Counted from the first letter of the stretch, positions 43,397 to 54,385 are shown. The stretch is DNA of 64,000 nucleotides from Undaria pinnatifida (GCA_012845835.1 JABAKD010000008.1:10819709-10883708); one strand, 5' to 3'. Numbers and translations are program-made. The notes: generated by a model not told the origin, from the sequence alone.

Positions 43397-43745
43397 CTTT
43401 GTACCCGCGGTCGTCGACTTCGTCCGTTGGGATGCCGATGGAAGGTTTGCCACCGACGTCCTGCAGGCAGATGTGGCAGTTGTGGGGGTGATCCTTGCTG
43501 GGGGCGAGGAACGAGCACGTCACCTTGCACGTTTCCGGGTCCCTCCAGTCGTTTTTGTCGCACGTCGTGTAGTGCTTGCCGTCCTTTTTCGTGCGGACCC
43601 CGAGCCGCCCCTCGGGGCAGTCTTGAGCGTTGAGGCAAAACCACAGGGGGTTGCCGGGTTCCAGCGTAGTCTTGGGCTTGGAGGGGGATTTAGAACTCTC
43701 AGCTGGCTTGCGTTTCAGGGGCGAAGCCTTCGACAGCGCACTCAT
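43397..43745 (-). CDS. Cysteine-rich protein, exon 1
   Basis: Chosen start ATG at 43745 (MSALSKASPLKRKPAESSK); an in-frame ATG-like start further up at 43976 is less likely. The donor is AAAG|GTGAGC. After a basic, Ser/Pro/Lys-rich tail of about 40 residues comes a compact Cys/His-rich part: WFCLNAQDCPEG, HYTTCDKNDW, ETCKVTCSF, HPHNCHICLQD. At least eight Cys in C-x5-C, C-x3-C and C-x2-C spacing suggest zinc binding. The joined product is about 235 residues. The family was not recognised. Reading order, phases and splice signals agree over all three exons. Intron 1 is 514 bp (43396-42883). Confidence 0.65.
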
Positions 43746-44032
43746 GTCTACTGCGAGGGGAGCGGCTGCTGTGTTGAATTGTGTGCGTGTGCGCGTGTTC
43801 GCGTCGGGCGGGTGTGCTGAGGCGACTAAAACGAAGTTTGGTCGAAGTTTTGGTAAAGATCCAGAACCCACAGCAGCAGCAGCTACACCCCAGCTTCGTT
43901 GAGCGGCATCGTTGAGGTTGCGCTTGCTCTCGTTACCCGCGATCGACCTACTACGTGAAAGCTGCGCGTGCAACAAACCTCACCAGAGGTGAAATAGACG
44001 GTATACGTTCGGCTTTGGAGGGTGTGCGTGCC

Positions 44033-44336
44033 CATCCCCTCTCTGTGCTGACAACACACAACCTCAACGCCAATACTCCGCAAAACGGGACTGTCACTTT
44101 TTTGCGATCGGAAGCAAATGAAAGTGCAGGTTTGCTGCCGAAAGACGAAAGACGTCGGTTCTGCGGGGTTCGGCGCGCTTTTCACATCCCCTCTCTGTGC
44201 TGACAACACACAACCTCAACGCCAATACTCCGCAAAACGGGACTGTCACTTTTTTGCGATCGGAAGCAAATGAAAGTGCAGGTTTGCTGCCGAAAGACGA
44301 AAGACGTCGGTTCTGCGGGGTTCGGCGCGCTTTTCA
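44033..44336. repeat. 152-bp tandem duplication upstream of the cysteine-rich gene
   Basis: 44033-44184 and 44185-44336 are almost identical (CATCCCCTCTCTGTGCTGAC to GGGTTCGGCGCGCTTTTCAC). They lie 290-590 bp upstream of the chosen start codon, so they may double promoter or 5' UTR elements. Each unit has one CCAAT word. The frames seen on both strands cannot continue across the junction. Confidence 0.85.
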
Positions 44337-44554
44337 CGACATTCCAACCCAGCAGGGACGCACGCAACGAGCCATTCTGTTCGCTAGGCCACCAGGTGCC
44401 GCATTGCGAAGGCGCGAGCCTGGCCGTGCGTCTGGGAGCGCGCTATGAGGGCGCGAAGTTAACGTACTGTTTTCAGAGGGGGTCGAATTTCCCCGCTGCG
44501 CTGTGAGCGACCCAGTCCTGAAGATCCCGATTCCCGTAATATTAGTTACCTCTA

Positions 44555-44910
44555 TAAAAATGAAAATATACTCCAGCTGCGAGATCGAATATTTTGTCGA
44601 AACTCATCTTTGCAAGCTGTGTGTGATACTCCGATCGCGCGTATTACGGGTTGTGTGTCCTCATTAAGGATAAAGGTCGGCGATTATATATAAAAATTAA
44701 AATACACTCCAGCTGTGAGATCGAATATTTTGTCGAAACTCATCTTTGCAAGCTGTGTGTGATACTCCGTGTGATATATATGATTTTATAACTAATTTTC
44801 AAGGACGTCAGCCGTGAGTTTGACGAGTTTCAGGGCAATACTCATCTTTGCAAGCTGCGTTGTTGGTACTCGTAATATAGTATATGAGTGAGTTTTGATT
44901 GGAAGGTGTC
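44555..44910 (+). repeat. Two HC-A and one HC-B element in a row
   Basis: HC-A cores at 44573-44622 and 44708-44757, and an HC-B core at 44807-44858, all on plus. The first A copy stops after AAGGTCGGCGA and the second after GTGATACTCCGTGTGATA. The B copy is complete to ATGAGTGAGTTTTGAT. Each has an AT-rich leader (TATAAAAATGAAAATA). Confidence 0.75.
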
Positions 44911-46093
44911 TTATTTTTTGTACACTATAATGGTAAGTATTGGTATTTATACTTTAGGTAGGTGGGGAATCTTGTGCTAGGTAAAACATCACATCAATTT
45001 TTATAAATGTATTACTGTAGTTTCCACTATACTGCTTTATCATATGTATGGTAGGCGGTTTATGTTGTTTTTCTCCCCCCGGGGGCTTTAATATCGGGAA
45101 GAGTACGAATACAGAATATTACAAGTTATTTATATGTTGCTCTTAATACAGCATTCAAGAATTAAATTCATCTACTCCCACTCCCAAAAAGATTTAAAAC
45201 TCTGAAGGACACGAACCCACGGTTCCAAATTTATACGCTGTCACTCTAATATTTAAATACATGTATATATTTTCAGGACATCAGGTGTGAGTTCGACGAA
45301 TTTTGAATCTGCTTGCTGATACTTGTACTATGCTCTGTGGGTGAAATGTTTTTGGGAGGGGTTCTTTTCTTTTATAAACAGATGTTTTTCTCCGCTACAT
45401 TGATTGGTGTTAGCATTAATTATTACTTTAGGCGGGGAATTTTGAAGTAATCTATCATGTCTATTTTATAAATTCATTTCTGTAATTTCCACTATATTGC
45501 TCTACCATGTGTGTGGTGGATGGTTTACGGATGGATGGCTTGGTCAGGGTTGTTGGTACTTGTGGTTAACGCCTTTACAACTGGAAACCCGTTTTGGGGA
45601 CACACTTACTTGAAGTTAGTACGGGGAGGGATTAGGGGGTTCTAAAGGGGTTAAGTGCGTAAGTTTTTTCTGCCCGGGGGTGGTTTTATATTACTCCGGA
45701 GTATTATTTATTTTATTTTATTTTGCACTATAATGATTTGTTGCGCCAAAAATCAAAACGAGACCCTGGAGAAACGGAGACTGTTCCAGAAAGCCCTCGG
45801 AAAACCACGCGATGGATCTTGAGGAGTGTATCGGTGTTTTGGACAGTCCAGCCGAGTAAAACCGGCACCTAATTGGCCTAAAATTCAGTTCTATGAGCCA
45901 AAAATATTTTTTCCCATAAGATCTACTAATATGGAAAAATTTTGGGCGAATATTACTGGCGATTATTTTCGCAGTTTTGAGGCTCCAGAAAAAAACTGCA
46001 TCAGAATAAGGGGCGTCCATTATGGCGTCTGATTTTTGGAAAGGGGTTTCATTTTGAATTGGTAGGTCTTGTTTTGCCGTTTTACCCGGATTT
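44911..46093. other. AT-rich unassigned stretch with HC-B fragment
   Basis: A partial HC-B copy is at 45275-45350. GTGTATGGT-GGCGGTTTA or similar occurs at 45040 and 45510, so part of the stretch is duplicated. ACAACTGGAAACCCGTTTTG is at 45578 and also at 31706 and 28877. Minus frame 45718-46113 has no domain. Confidence 0.4.
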
Positions 46094-46799
46094 TTGAAGT
46101 CTGGCACGTACACCGCTGTCGCCGGCGACGTTAGGTCACCACCGCCTCTGCTGCTGTCTCTGCTGCTGTGCTGCTGCTGTGCTGCTGCTGTGCTGCGCCT
46201 GTGGTGGTTTCGATGGTGGTGGTGGTGCTGCTGCTGTCGCGTTTGTATGAGGACGAAGTTCTGTCTCGCTCACCACAAGCGCGGTATGCTGTCGCAGGTG
46301 CGTTTGTGATTCTTTGTTGTGGGTGATGGGTGAGAACAACAACAACAACAACAACAACAACAGCGGACAGGTATCATACCAGGTACAGTATAGGCAGTGG
46401 TGACATGTGATACTTGGTACGAGGTCGTATCCAAAAGTCAAATAATCCCAGTTCTGAGAGTTTGGAAGAGCTGTTATTTCTGGGCTCAGAAATCACCAAA
46501 CCCGCTGATTTCTGGCCTCGATTATTTCTGAACCCAGAAATAACGATGATTTCTGGTCCCATAGTGGATGGTTTTTATTTTTGGCGTCGGAGATTCCTAT
46601 TAAAGAGAGAAATAATCGCTCAAAATATTTCCCATAAGTTGGTCTATTAGGAGGTCTATAAGAACCCTCTGCCGCCCGCAACGCGGTCCCCCCCGCCCTT
46701 ACATACAGCAGTAAGGTCACTCGAAATCCAACATGGTTGCTACCCCCGGCGTTGGTTGGATGGCTCCATCTGGTTCGTTGCTATTCTGTACCTGGTACT
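46094..46799. repeat. CTG-rich tract, (CAA)n and unassigned sequence
   Basis: A CTG-rich stretch is at 46140-46240, (CAA)n at 46334-46361 and TACCAGGTA at 46377. Around 46480-46560 TTTCTGGGCTCAGAAAT is a palindrome, and AAATAA-ATTTCTGG words recur. No gene recognised. Confidence 0.5.
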
Positions 46800-47068
46800 T
46801 TTTTTCTTCTCACACTTCCACTTTCCAACTTCTGGACAAGCCATGGTCACAGGTGTCGTTCCTTTCTCAGGTTCAGCAATCCCACTGCTCGTCGATTGTT
46901 CATCGAGCGTTGTTGCTAACCCACGCTCTCGCGCTTTCCGCAAGTCAATTTGTGCACAAGACAAAGTCCCAACGAGTTTATACGAGTATGCACTCAGCGG
47001 GGCTCGAACTCACGAAAATGCCCTATACCAGGCTCGAGGATAACCTGATACGCCACCGGGGCGACCGT
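46800..47068 (-). mobile_element. S1 SINE
   Basis: Head on minus CGGTCGCCCCGGTGGCGTAT near 47068, box B GAGTTCGAGCCCCG, body blocks to CACCTGTGACCATGGCTTGT. A short deletion lies near 46870 compared with 28.55 kb. TACCTGGTA lies directly at its T-rich end (46789). Confidence 0.8.
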
Positions 47069-47254
47069 AATAGTCGCTGGCTGGCTGTTGTGCTTTTTTG
47101 CACATTTCTCGTGTCGTCCCGTTCCCTCTTTGTTTCCAATTGTTTAACCCTGTTGTTTTCCCCTATTCCTTTCTTTCTTATTATCGCTTTCTTTTTCATT
47201 TCCTTTTGTTTCCTTTTTCTTGCAAATGATCTGGTGTGCTGGCTTGCATATTTT

Positions 47255-47755
47255 TGCTAGCAGCGTGTTGATTGCGGTCTATCGCACGGCCACATCACCT
47301 TGCTGTATGGTCTTACGTACGTATATGTATCTCTGTCTCGTAGTGTGTGTCCACAGAGCTCGTCTCTCTATTAAAAGGAGGCATTGGCACGGACACTGGT
47401 TGCGCAGGTTGCAGATGGTCGGTGGAAATATCCATCTCCCATAGCCAGAAGGCCATCTCCCATGGCCAGGGGGGTGAGCTTACGCAAGTCCCACACTACC
47501 CGGAAAGATGACATTCCGGGTGGCTATCTCCACCGAAACTGACCCTCAGGGGACAGGTTGGGTCGACATACACACGCATCCGCATACAACGGCAGCTTGC
47601 GCTGCCGGGGTTGAAACGAAGACCACTGATAGGGACAGCTTACGCTATACCCACGATGGGACCCGCCAGCTAGCGTTGGGCTGCGAAAGCGACTGAGTTA
47701 AATCGACACACGACGCGTATGAAAATACGTGGAAGTTAAGACCGAAAAAAAAAAC
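47255..47755 (-). repeat. D2 then D3 repeats, inverted
   Basis: 47260-47450 matches D2 on minus, including CACGGACACTGGTTG and GAGCTCGTCTCTCTA. 47455-47750 is a diverged D3 on minus, with GGGACAGCTTACGCTAT, GCGAAAGCGACTGAGTTAAA and GAAAATACGTGGAAGTT. It has extra sequence with ACCGAAACTGACCCTCAGGG. Confidence 0.55.
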
Positions 47756-48022
47756 GAAGTGTCACCGGTGAGATCGACAATTTCGTCGAAACGTTCGTAA
47801 GCTGCGTGCGGGGTCAAGCTGCGTGCGGGGTCGCGCGTGCCACGAAGTGTGTGAATTTGTTTTCGCGAAACTTTTCAGTCGATGACTCCCTTGGCCGCTG
47901 GTGGGTGATACACCTGTGACCACTCTAGATTTTTGACAAGAGTTAATGTGAGAAGACAAACAAACAAACAAAACACATGTGACCACGGGCTTGATTATGC
48001 GAGTTGGTGTAACAACAACAAT

Positions 48023-48073
<51 letters not shown>

Positions 48074-48075
48074 TT
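47755..48075 (+). repeat. HC-A fragment then S3 pieces with (CAA)n
   Basis: HC-A at 47763-47895 is diverged (GGTGAGATCGACAATTTCG, then TAAGCTGCGTGCGGGGTC twice). S3 pieces follow at 47914-47975 with a CAAA run and at 47978-48072 with GTGACCACGGGCTTGATTAT and 20 or so CAA triplets. Confidence 0.6.
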
Positions 48076-48464
48076 AGCACCAGGGTCAACAGGACGACCA
48101 CTGGTACGATCACCTTGTAGTACGAGCAAACAGCTGGAAGGCTGCACAACCCTCATTGAGGGGCGCAAAGATGCGACAGCAGTTGCACGCAACGAGTTCG
48201 CCATAAACTGTGTCGCGAGCAAAGCCCAGACACGAGGACCAGACACCGACGTACCCCCCGTAGTTTTTTTTTTTTTTTTTTTTGTAGTAGTAGTAGTAGT
48301 ATAAGTTGGTGGGTCCTCAGGTTCATGCTGCCCAAGGCTTCATGCAGGTAGCATGCGATTGGCGAAGATGGCGCATGCTCACACACAAGGCGTCTGCTCC
48401 TTTGATCGTATGGTATACAGAAGTACGGGCCCGATAACATGAATCACTTCGCACTGTACAAAGC
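48076..48464. other. Unassigned stretch with poly-T
   Basis: A T-run at 48265-48283 is followed by GTAGTAGTAGTAGTAG. No gene recognised. Confidence 0.45.
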
Positions 48465-48700
48465 GTGAGAGCGTGAGCTATTAATAGCAAAATTAGACAA
48501 AAATGGACGAGCAGAAAAAAACTGAAAAGTGGGAATGCTGAACCCTGTGATATGCGCGATGGCAATGAAGGCAAGTACCGGGGGGCGAAGGGACGACACC
48601 TCGGACAAGGGGGGGCGAAGGGAGGACACCTCGGACCAGGGCTTGCCGAGAAGGTTGCTGAGGGTGAAACCTCTGACTACGAGTTGAGCTGGAAAGTAGA
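48465..48700 (+). mobile_element. S1 SINE body, head missing
   Basis: GAGAGCGTGAGCTATTAATA, GACGAGCAG, GGGAATGCTGAACCCTGTGA and GACGACACCTCGGAC, the last block duplicated (48585-48640). No tRNA-like head. Confidence 0.6.
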
Positions 48701-48729
48701 AAGGGATGATCAACAATATATCCGGAACG

Positions 48730-48990
48730 TGATGAAAAATTAAAATACTCCACACCTGTGAGATCGAAGACTTTGTCGAAACTCATATTTGCAAGCTGTG
48801 TGCGATACTGCGATCGCGCGTATTTCGGGTTGTGTGTCTCCATTACGGATGCTTTTGCTGCTGCTGTTCTCATACGAGTGATAGCCAAGTTCGTGGTCAC
48901 AGGACAGGCTCCGGTCACTCTGGATATAGGTCGGCGACTCCCCTTAGAACTACAGCAGCAGCTTGTACCAGCGTCAAATATTTGCGGTGT
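48730..48990 (+). repeat. HC-A element split by an S3 insertion
   Basis: HC-A runs from the core (48750-48797) to CATTACGGAT, stops, and resumes at ATATAGGTCGGCGACTCCCC (48926). Between them 48851-48921 is an inverted, 5'-truncated S3 copy with GTGGTCACAGGACAGGCTCC. GGAT flanks both sides (48847-48850 and 48922-48925). Confidence 0.7.
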
Positions 48991-49679
48991 CTGACCAAGG
49001 CTTGAAACGTTACCGTATTGACACCAACCTTGACCTATCGATCAACCTCAGACTGACCACAGGCTGCTATACACGGGGGTAATGTTAGACAACAAATACA
49101 ACAAGAACACGGGTAGGGTACCGTACCGCTCGCCGTTGGACATGATTCACGCATTCAAATTGAATTGATTCGAAGCTTCGGCCAACAAGTGAACGAGCTG
49201 TTCTTACTTCATGCGTTTCTGTACGTCTTACTCGTGCGCCTTCGCCTTCCTTTTTCGTACGACTCCGATGTGCATATTCAGCTACTGCTACATCATGATG
49301 CGTATGATACCACATTCATATATATACGCCGTCTACCTTTTCCTATTAGTATACGTACAGCCACCCCTGTACCTGGTACGCACTAGACCAGCTTCATGCG
49401 TATCCATCACACTCCGCACTGAACTTCGCCAAAAACCACCACCACCAGTGCTCGTATTGTATGGGATCGAGTCATGCCATCACCGACCGTACCGCATCGC
49501 CCCGCCGATCTTACCATGACTTCTAGCCACGAGGCAAGGAGTTGGTTTGGTGGAGTGCGACACTATGAATCTACTAGTGCTAACGCTAAAAAGCAGAAGA
49601 CGTATCATACGAAAAGAAGTTACACACCATCAGCTATCCCACGTCGTCACAACATTACTGTTCTCAAGGGCAAGCATGG
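48991..49679. other. Unassigned stretch
   Basis: No named repeat or gene was recognised. TACCTGGTA is at 49370. Confidence 0.35.
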
Positions 49680-49681
49680 CA

Positions 49682-49795
49682 GCTTCGTTGTTGTTGTTGT
49701 TCTCACATTAACTCGCATAATCAAGTCCGTGGTCACAGGACAGGCGCCAGTCACTCAGGCGCTGAGGAATACCCAGGGAAAAACACATTTCGCAC
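49682..49795 (-). mobile_element. S3 element, inverted
   Basis: TTGTTGTTGTTCTCACATTA, ACTCGCATAATCAAGTCCGT, GGTCACAGGACAGGCGCCAG and GAATACCCAGGGAAAAACAC: a full-length copy by comparison with 28.33 kb. Confidence 0.65.
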
Positions 49796-50269
49796 GAGTA
49801 GTCGGCGTGTAATCCAAGCCAACACGTACATAGTAACAACAGTGCAATCCAAGCCAACGTTATACAGGCGAGAGTGGTTTGTAGTTCATTACGCTTGCAA
49901 AAGAGGGACGCGATATGATACCACTAAAAGGGCGGGGGGAGGGGGGACACACAAAAACTGGAAAGCAGAAGAGATGCCCTGCTGCTTGCTACTTGCTGCT
50001 GGTGTGCTGTGCTGCTGATGTTGATGCGATGCTGTGACGAAGCGTGACACGAAGACAAGAACACAGATCATATAACCAACTAACGCCCAGATGCGTAGAG
50101 CCCCCCGTGCACTGAGTCAAGCCGAAGGGACTATTAATATAGGTTTCAGGTTTTAGTGGGCGAGACTCCTACTCTTCGTACCCAAGTCGAGTGAAAGTGC
50201 CATGACGCTGGTGCCTATTCCTGCAGCGGAACCGTTGGCAATGGTGATCACTATTAATAGGAGGCCTGA
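49796..50269. other. Unassigned stretch
   Basis: Contains a short GCTGCTGCT-like tract at 49980-50010. No gene recognised. Confidence 0.35.
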
Positions 50270-50274
50270 TGCAT

Positions 50275-50338
50275 GCGAAAGCGCAACCGGGATCGAACCG
50301 GCACACGAGATAATGCAAGCGAGTTATCGACGTAAAGA
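50275..50338 (-). repeat. tRNA-like 3' half
   Basis: On minus, GATAA and TTATC form a 5-bp stem with a 10-nt loop, followed by GCCGG-TTCGATC-CCGGT, a perfect T-arm with box B GGTTCGATCCC. The 3' acceptor-like side TGCGCTTTC has no partner upstream, and no D-arm or box A was found. It is probably a tRNA fragment or a SINE relic. Confidence 0.4.
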
Positions 50339-51403
50339 AGAAAAGGAAAAAGAGCTGCATAGATGTAGCTTCACACAACCATGTGCGGTGATGTGGCCAC
50401 TAAAAACTAACAACGTCACACGCAGCAACCCTGATCTATTGAGGGCTGCGGTACATTTCGACCTTGTTTTTACCGTCAGACTTGTATACTTTAACTGCAG
50501 GGTTAGGGAATGACACATGCATATTTAGTTTCGGAATTGCTGTCCTTCCATTACATTGGAAGGGATTCTACAACAAGGTCGCGGCATGATACCAGACACA
50601 CTAGACTGGAGAGTACTTGCACCGCAAATCGTGCATGGGCGGAGGCCTACTGCTGACGACGGTCATGTCGTCAATGATAGGCCGCGTTCAGTACCGCCGC
50701 TGTACCCGAAGGTTGCGCGTGCGCGTGTGTGCGTTGTTGAAACTAAACTGACTGCTCCTTCCATCTATCCACGTCCAGCAAAATCAGTGTCCGTGCTTGT
50801 GCCTGACAGAGACGAGCGCTGTGGTCACAAACTACCAGTCAATAAATACACACACATCGGAAATACACACGTACATCAAGGCGACTTGGCAATGCAACGC
50901 CAACCACAATGGGCGCGAGGGAAACTTACACGGGCACACACCGTGCGCGACAAAAGTTTGGGGGGTTGTTTTCCAATACGCAAGAGTAGGGCAGGGGTGT
51001 GTACGAAGTATGAAGTTTCAGCGACTTCAGAGGGGCAAAAAAGACAAAAAGACGACTGGTGGTGCGAGTTTCATGGTGGTATTATTATACCATGCATGGT
51101 ACAAACAAGCACGGACCAAACGGAGCAGCTCGGACTGCTGGGGTGGGCGAGGGGATCGGTCATATGGTGTCAACATTATTAATAGCTGAGTCAACATACC
51201 AGGAGATGCATGTACCGGTGCGGCAGAAGCAGCATGATACTTGCACTGCACTTTGCAAACCTATCCTATCGAAGGTTCAGATTGTCAAGACACGCACCAT
51301 CGCAGCATCTACCAGGTTCGTACGTACGTAGGTTCGTTCGTAGACACATAATATACGGTAATAATATACGGTACGTAGCGACGGGGAGTTCAGTGAAGCA
51401 TAC
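50339..51403. repeat. D2 repeat and unassigned flanks
   Basis: D2 at 50745-50905 on plus (CCATCTATCCACGTCCAGCA, AGTGTCCGTGC, GAGACGAGCGCTGTGGTCAC). The 208-codon plus frame over 50556-51182 runs through this repeat and was not called. CTACCAGGTTCGTACG at 51309 also occurs near 30362. Confidence 0.5.
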
Positions 51404-51493
51404 CTGCTGGTGCTCGAGCCACTGCACGAGATACGCGGTGAGCTCATCGAATTCGTGGGCCAGGTCCCCGATGCGCAGTAGAACATCTGCCTG
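51404..51493 (-). CDS. Orphan internal exon, helical peptide
   Basis: A 90-nt candidate exon with acceptor CTGCCGCTGTTCTCCGCCGAG and donor CAGCAG|GTATGC, phase 0 on both sides. It reads QADVLLRIGDLAHEFDELTA then YLVQWLEHQQ, a strongly helical, acidic peptide. Moving the acceptor 3 nt would drop the first Gln. Neighbouring exons were not found and the family was not recognised. It faces away from the twin-CX9C gene, whose first exon is about 0.8 kb to the right. Confidence 0.4.
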
Positions 51494-52287
51494 CTCGGCG
51501 GAGAACAGCGGCAGGATAACGGCACACAAATGGCGAAAGGCACGACAGTGTCGAACAGGGTATGGCGTCGAAAGATGAAAGCAAAGCAACTTCGATGAAA
51601 GCAGTGCAGGTTTCAACTCTCAGCATCAAGAATTTGCGTCCAGCGTCTGATGAAGTCCCATCTTGACTGTTTTCGGGAAAATCGACGGGATTCTGGGATT
51701 CTTGGCGATTTCAACGCAACGCCCAGGAGCTGCTTCGGCGGCTACGGTTACCGCAGTACTTGGGCTGGCTGTTATCGTCGCAGCTCGCAACAAATGCAGG
51801 TCACGACATACCTGGGGACCTAGAGCAAGCAGTCGTAGCAGCCTGCTGCTGCTACCGGCACAGGTCAGGCCGAGGCATTTGTGTGCTACTTCTTTGCTCT
51901 AGATGTAACTTCGCAAAATTTCCAATTTCAAAACGAGTTGAAACGTGCTCGCATCATCCAACATCGTGCATAGATCCATGGTCGTCCCACCTCACTCCTG
52001 TTGGACACGATCTCGACGATAGCTGACACTGGAAGATGCAGCAACGGCTTGACGCGAGGTAATCGCAGGGCACGGTCTTCCATGTCCTGACCCGTGCTGG
52101 AAATATGCTCTCTGGGACGAGCAGTCGAATTGTTTTATTGTTTTGATTTTTTATGAGGGTGTTCATAAAAAGTAGAAGGCAGTTATATTTAGGGGTCATT
52201 CTTAGTAAACCGGGCGCCGAAAGCACGTCGCTGGAGCAGGAGCCGAGCGGCCGGCGCACCACTGAGAAACAGACAAGCTGCAAGGGC

Positions 52288-52377
52288 ATGGCGCCAAGCA
52301 AGATGCAATCGGAGTGCAGGCTCTTGGCCGCCGAGAGCTTCAAGTGCATGGAGAAGCACACAAAGGAGACGGCGAAG
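52288..52377 (+). CDS. Twin-CX9C protein, exon with first CX9C
   Basis: From ATG at 52288 (MAPSKMQSECRLLAAESFKC, then MEKHTKETAK) to AAG|GTGATC. Cys10 and Cys20 are exactly nine residues apart in a helix. This is the first arm of the CHCH fold, in which two CX9C helices are held by disulfides made by Mia40/Erv1 in the mitochondrial intermembrane space. The second arm is the exon at 61647, joined in phase 0. The frame is open further upstream (to 52153), so the start is a choice. The spacing between arms would be 12 residues, near that of Cox23/CHCHD7-type proteins, but subfamily cannot be decided. Confidence 0.55.
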
Positions 52378-52902
52378 GTGATCTCGGATCAATTGCGTGG
52401 AGTTGTTCCTTACGAGACTTATCTTACTATTAATACTACGGCTTGCTGTTGACGTACGTAGGCGTAGAGCCACGACTCCCGCTGATGTTGTATATTGCAG
52501 TCCCCATTGATATATACGACTGCTACTGCTCTTGCAGCAGCCTCTACTAGTGTTGGTAGTACTGCTGTTGTAACAGCTTGCCGTTCATATGCAGTCGAAG
52601 AGAGCAGATCTATTGATTGTGTATACCAAGAGTCAGCCTGCCTCTGCCTCTTGTCTCTGGCGTGGACTTGAACGGGCTTCCATGTTGGTTGGCGTGCCTG
52701 CACAATCACAGCAACACACACGGCGGTGCACTGCGAGCTCTTGTCCGCGAAAGCTAAAAAACCTACCTGTGCCCGGCACCTGGTACCTTTTGGTTGAAAA
52801 CTGCTGCGCGACAGTGGTGGTCCGTACATATTTTTTTTCAGATTTTTCGAAACGCGCGACGAACCCGCGTTCAGGCAGGAAGGAGCCTGCCTTAGCCTGG
52901 AT

Positions 52903-52942
52903 CAGGGTTAGGGGTAGGGTTAGGAATAGGGTTAAGGTTGGG
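52903..52942 (+). repeat. Telomere-like degenerate GGGTTAGG stretch
   Basis: CAGGGTTAGGGGTAGGGTTA then GGAATAGGGTTAAGGTTGGG, about 40 bp with five TAGGG or close words. It is too short and degenerate for a telomere; it may be a remnant of end-joining repair or simple sequence. Confidence 0.55.
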
Positions 52943-53152
52943 TGGACGCCCTCTCGTGATTTTGTCTTGAAACAAAGACACCAAATCCTCGCGGAAACAC
53001 AAGAACCGGCCTTAAAAAACTACCAGGTATAACTGAATGAATATATATTTGGTACTTGATCCTGGTTCGTATATATGACTTGTGGGTTGGGGGTGTGTCT
53101 AAAACTCATTTCGACCTTGTTGGAACGATTGGAATGGAACAAGGCTGCTCGC

Positions 53153-53181
53153 GTTCGTTCGTTCGTTCGTTCGTTCGTTCA
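53153..53181. repeat. (GTTC)n microsatellite
   Basis: Seven GTTC units inside TTCGTTCGTTCG sequence, directly beside CAAGGCTGCTCGC. Confidence 0.9.
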
Positions 53182-53432
53182 AAAGTTTGTGTCCGACGTG
53201 AAACTGGTGAATTCAGGGCAAGCGACCCGAGCAGATAATAGTGCAACTGACTTCTGCGGCGCGACCGTGCAGCTGGAGTCTGGGGCAGGCAGAGGTACCG
53301 ATGCAGAGAGCAACTTCACACGCAAATAGATTTCCAGGCAAGCCTCACAGACGACGGTGCTAGCCATCCAAGTGGCATCGTCAGGACAGATCTAGAAGTT
53401 GTGATGTTGCCCTCGTGGGTCGACTGAAATTT

Positions 53433-54209
53433 CTACGAATATCGGTGCCGCACTTTTTCCAGAATATTTATACACTGTGTAGCCAGAGCCTCGTTCGCAA
53501 CCCAGTATTTAGCCTTGTGAGCCTCCTGGTCAGGCCATAGCGGTGTCGCGTGGCTCCTGCCGCGAGCAAGCCCTACGGCGTCCACATACGCCCCTCCCCG
53601 TGTTTCGTAAGCCATCCCATGTGCGCCCATACCCTCTTGGGCCTTAAGCCTGTGAAAAACCACTTGCAGCACCGATCAGTCGCCGTAAAGCTCGTTCCAA
53701 GTGGGCCGTTCGGTTGTTGCTGCACAAGGTTAGGTACTGCTGTGGGACATACTCTTTCTCATCTAAAATGCATGGTCAGGGTGGGAACGGTAGGAATCTA
53801 TTCGATTTGATGACCAATCAAAAGCAAGCAAGATTAGTTGTCGTTCCAGGTCCCAAGCGTTCCGGTGCCTCTGGGGGGAGTTAAGACACACGCTGGGCCA
53901 GGTGAGGACGCCTTGCGCGCCCTCGCCCGGGATGCTATTCACAATGGCGGTAGGGAGGGGGTGTCCGACTTGCAACGTGGGAAGAAGCGCGAAACGTACG
54001 ACACGCACGGCACATGGTGATCCTTGTGCTGCTGCTGCTGCTGCTTCTGTCGCACGCTGTTCCTCGTCTGACATCAGGTTGATGCGAGCGCGCACCTCTC
54101 GAAGCTTGGGATTGTTGGTCGTAGCTCTGCTTGGGTGGGCCCCGAAATCAGTAATGATGCGCGATCGCACGAGTGCTTCTTCTGTGAACAAAGCGATGTT
54201 TGTATGCAT
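53433..54209 (-). pseudogene. Possible decayed gene, two minus-strand frames
   Basis: Frame 54209-53763 reads ALVRSRIITDFGAHPSRATT, then NPKLREVRARINLMSDEEQR. Frame 53672-53433 reads GAHGMAYETRGGAYVDAVGL, then HKAKYWVANEALATQCINIL. Both have protein-like composition but no shared frame, no proper start and no known domain. They may be exons of one gene, a relic or chance; 53630-53770 between them has stops in the linking frames. Confidence 0.22.
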
Positions 54210-54214
54210 CAGAC

Positions 54215-54385
54215 AGCAGTTTTACGCGAGTCGACGAGGGAAGAAAATGCTTGATTATTCTCGCGATAAAACGAAGGCACGCATGGCCTTGAGTGGGAGG
54301 GGGCGGGGAGAGCCCCCCTTGTGACCCCGGATCTGAGTTACTACTGGGAGGGAGGGTGAGAGTAAACCCTAACCCGTACGAAATT
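54215..54385 (+). mobile_element. S2 SINE body
   Basis: GCGAGTCGACGAGGGAAGAA, TCTCGCGATAAAACGAAGGC, GGATCTGAGTTACTACTGGG and AGGGAGGGTGAGAGT blocks match the S2 body on plus, without the tRNA-like head. A related TAGTGCGAGGGTAATTAATA end is at 54473. Confidence 0.6.

Noticed and set aside
43955-44448. Plus-strand ORFs with NLTRGEIDGIRSALEG
   Set aside because: They cross the 152-bp tandem duplication, which changes the frame, and overlap the upstream region of the minus-strand gene.
46733-47260. 175-codon plus-strand ORF
   Set aside because: It is the antisense of an S1 SINE followed by T-rich sequence.
50275-50338. Functional tRNA gene
   Set aside because: Only the T-arm and one further stem are present; no D-arm, box A or acceptor partner.
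50556-51182. 208-codon plus-strand ORF
   Set aside because: It runs through a D2 repeat copy, the N-terminus has no support, and homologous D2 copies do not keep the frame.
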